A DNA stretch of 58,603 nt from Allobosea sp. GTDB lineage: Bacteria > Pseudomonadota > Alphaproteobacteria > Rhizobiales > Beijerinckiaceae. The stretch is taken from the NCBI RefSeq assembly GCF_030694325.1, contig NZ_JAUXYO010000201.1, forward strand, positions 1 to 58,603, written 5' to 3'. Under the pieces are notes generated by a model, which was given only the letters and a program-made list of their open reading frames with translations, was not told the DNA's origin and made no database searches. The position numbers and the translations under genes were made by a program. Below are positions 57,633 through 58,603 of this stretch, in pieces (positions within the stretch are counted from its first letter, which is position 1; each line of letters begins with the position of its first letter).

Positions 57633-58451
57633 ATGTCATTGGCGACGGTCACGGCGAATTCGGTGCGGCCCGCGCTGCGCAAGGCGGCGCAGTCCCCCGC
57701 GACGATCGCGGCCCTGTTCGACGGGCTCGCGCCGGACTGGCACTCGCAATGGGCCTGGGACAATTACGAATCCACCATTCTCGCCCTGGCCCGGCACTAT
57801 GGCCTGCGCCGCGTCTGCGAGATCGGCGGCGGGCGCGATCCGCTCTTCAGCGCCGAGCAGGCGCAGCGCCGCGGCCTCGAACTGACCGTCAACGACATCG
57901 ATGCCGGCGAGCTGGCGCTGACACCGGACGGGCTGAAGACGGCCTGCTTCGACATCGCGGGCGATCTCTCCGAGCCCGACATCGCGCGGGGCGGCTACGA
58001 CCTGATGGTCTCGCGCATGGTCTTCGAGCATGTCGGCGACGTCGAGCGCGCCTGGACCAACATCCACGCCCTGCTGGCGCCCGGCGGCGTCGCGCTCGCC
58101 TTCTTCCCGACGCTCTGGGCCCCGGTCTTCGCGCTCAACCACATCCTGCCGGAGAAAGCCTCGCGCGCCATCGTCCATGCGCTGTTTCCGGCGCGGCGCG
58201 ACGGCGGCGGCGATCCGAAATTCCCCGCCCATTACGACTGGTGCCGCGGCAGCCGCGCGACGCTGACGCCGATGCTGAACCGTGCCGGCTTCTCGGACGT
58301 GCACATCCAGCGCTTCTGGGGCCATGGCTATTTCGACCGCATGCCAGGGCTGAAGCAGGCCGACCACGCCTTCAACGCGCTGGCTGCGAAGATCGGCTGG
58401 GATTTCGTGACGACCTACGCCTACGTCGTCGTCCGCAAGGACCGCGGTTGA
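57633..58451 (+). CDS. Class I SAM-dependent methyltransferase
   Basis: A 272-residue methyltransferase. SAM motif I 'RRVCEIGGGRDPLFSAEQAQ', acidic motif II 'LTVNDIDAGEL', and 'MVSRMVFEHVGDVERAW' as in the Methyltransf_11 group. Its 3' end overlaps an antisense reading frame (58421-58603). Next to an O-antigen-ligase-like gene it may act in polysaccharide synthesis, which is inference. Confidence 0.85.
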   Translation: MSLATVTANSVRPALRKAAQSPATIAALFDGLAPDWHSQWAWDNYESTILALARHYGLRRVCEIGGGRDPLFSAEQAQRRGLELTVNDIDAGELALTPDGLKTACFDIAGDLSEPDIARGGYDLMVSRMVFEHVGDVERAWTNIHALLAPGGVALAFFPTLWAPVFALNHILPEKASRAIVHALFPARRDGGGDPKFPAHYDWCRGSRATLTPMLNRAGFSDVHIQRFWGHGYFDRMPGLKQADHAFNALAAKIGWDFVTTYAYVVVRKDRG

Positions 58452-58603
58452 GGTCGCGCGGCCGGCGGCACCGGCAGCGCGGCGAGGCCCCAGACCAGGC
58501 CGAGCATCAGATACATGTGGCGCCAGTGGTCGGTGTCGATCTGCAGCCCTTGCAGGATCGTGACGAACAGCACCGACCACAGCACGATCGCATGGTTCTG
58601 CCA
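58421..58603 (-). CDS. C-terminal part of an O-antigen-ligase-like membrane protein (partial)
   Basis: The last 60 codons of a gene running off the right edge: 'AIVLWSVLFVTILQGLQIDT' then 'DHWRHMYLMLGLVWGLAAL' and a Pro/Arg tail. The 'IDTDHWRHMYLMLGLVWG' segment resembles the ends of O-antigen ligase/polymerase proteins of this order. Its last 31 bp overlap the methyltransferase gene antisense. Confidence 0.5.
   Translation of the reverse strand, partial: WQNHAIVLWSVLFVTILQGLQIDTDHWRHMYLMLGLVWGLAALPVPPAARPQPRSLRTTT

Overview
The window looks like chromosome of a high-GC alphaproteobacterium of the order Hyphomicrobiales (Rhizobiales), most like a Bosea-type genome. This rests on gene content and order (acpS-lepB-rnc-era, glyA-nrdR-ribD-ribE-ribH-nusB-thiL, YceD-plsX-fabH-ihfA-MerR, an ldtR/L,D-transpeptidase pair), an EcfG-type promoter, and dispersed intergenic palindromes common in this order. 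The genus is an inference.

Layout. 1-12.5 kb: housekeeping genes for pyrimidine, translation, cofactor and stringent-response functions (NYN RNase, pyrE, era, rnc, lepB, acpS, pdxJ, rpoZ, rsh), interrupted by a sensor kinase, an aquaporin and a HerA-like ATPase. 12.5-18 kb: LysR/tautomerase pair, recO, DUF1003 and parC. 18-25.8 kb: outer-membrane protein, two DUF2336 paralogues, bpt, a PIN/RHH toxin-antitoxin pair, RDD protein, threonine ammonia-lyase and an orphan LivH-like permease. 25.9-31.7 kb: methyltransferase, hemB with an in-frame amber codon, 3-hydroxyisobutyryl-CoA hydrolase, DUF6163, ldtR and an L,D-transpeptidase. 31.7-33.4 kb: an AT-richer island with a reverse transcriptase of the Abi/UG (defence) type, split by a -1 frameshift at a T6G heptamer. 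33.8-40.7 kb: the glyA-to-thiL operon, into which two toxin-antitoxin modules are inserted, one with a frameshifted PIN toxin. 40.7-51.9 kb: MFS transporter, ureidoglycine aminohydrolase, H+-pyrophosphatase, ParDE, EamA exporter, bamE, cytochrome bc1 chaperone, and the fatty-acid genes followed by ihfA and MerR. 51.9-58.6 kb: guanidine-II riboswitch plus SugE/Gdx exporter, EcfG-controlled DUF892 protein, a LysR/DoxX/MhqO/MhqD quinone-defence cassette, tRNA-Pro, a methyltransferase and the tail of an O-antigen-ligase-like protein.

Most interesting points: (1) the island reverse transcriptase, whose two halves join perfectly by a -1 shift at T TTT TTG and which has a structured 200-nt leader that could be a non-coding RNA; (2) hemB, where a TAG stands exactly at the Schiff-base lysine codon; (3) four toxin-antitoxin modules sitting at junctions of core genes, one apparently forcing thiL onto a CTG start; (4) a two-hairpin ACGA guanidine-II riboswitch; (5) a perfect GGAAC-N16-CGTT promoter. 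Three interrupted genes in 9 kb mean sequence error must be excluded before biology is claimed.
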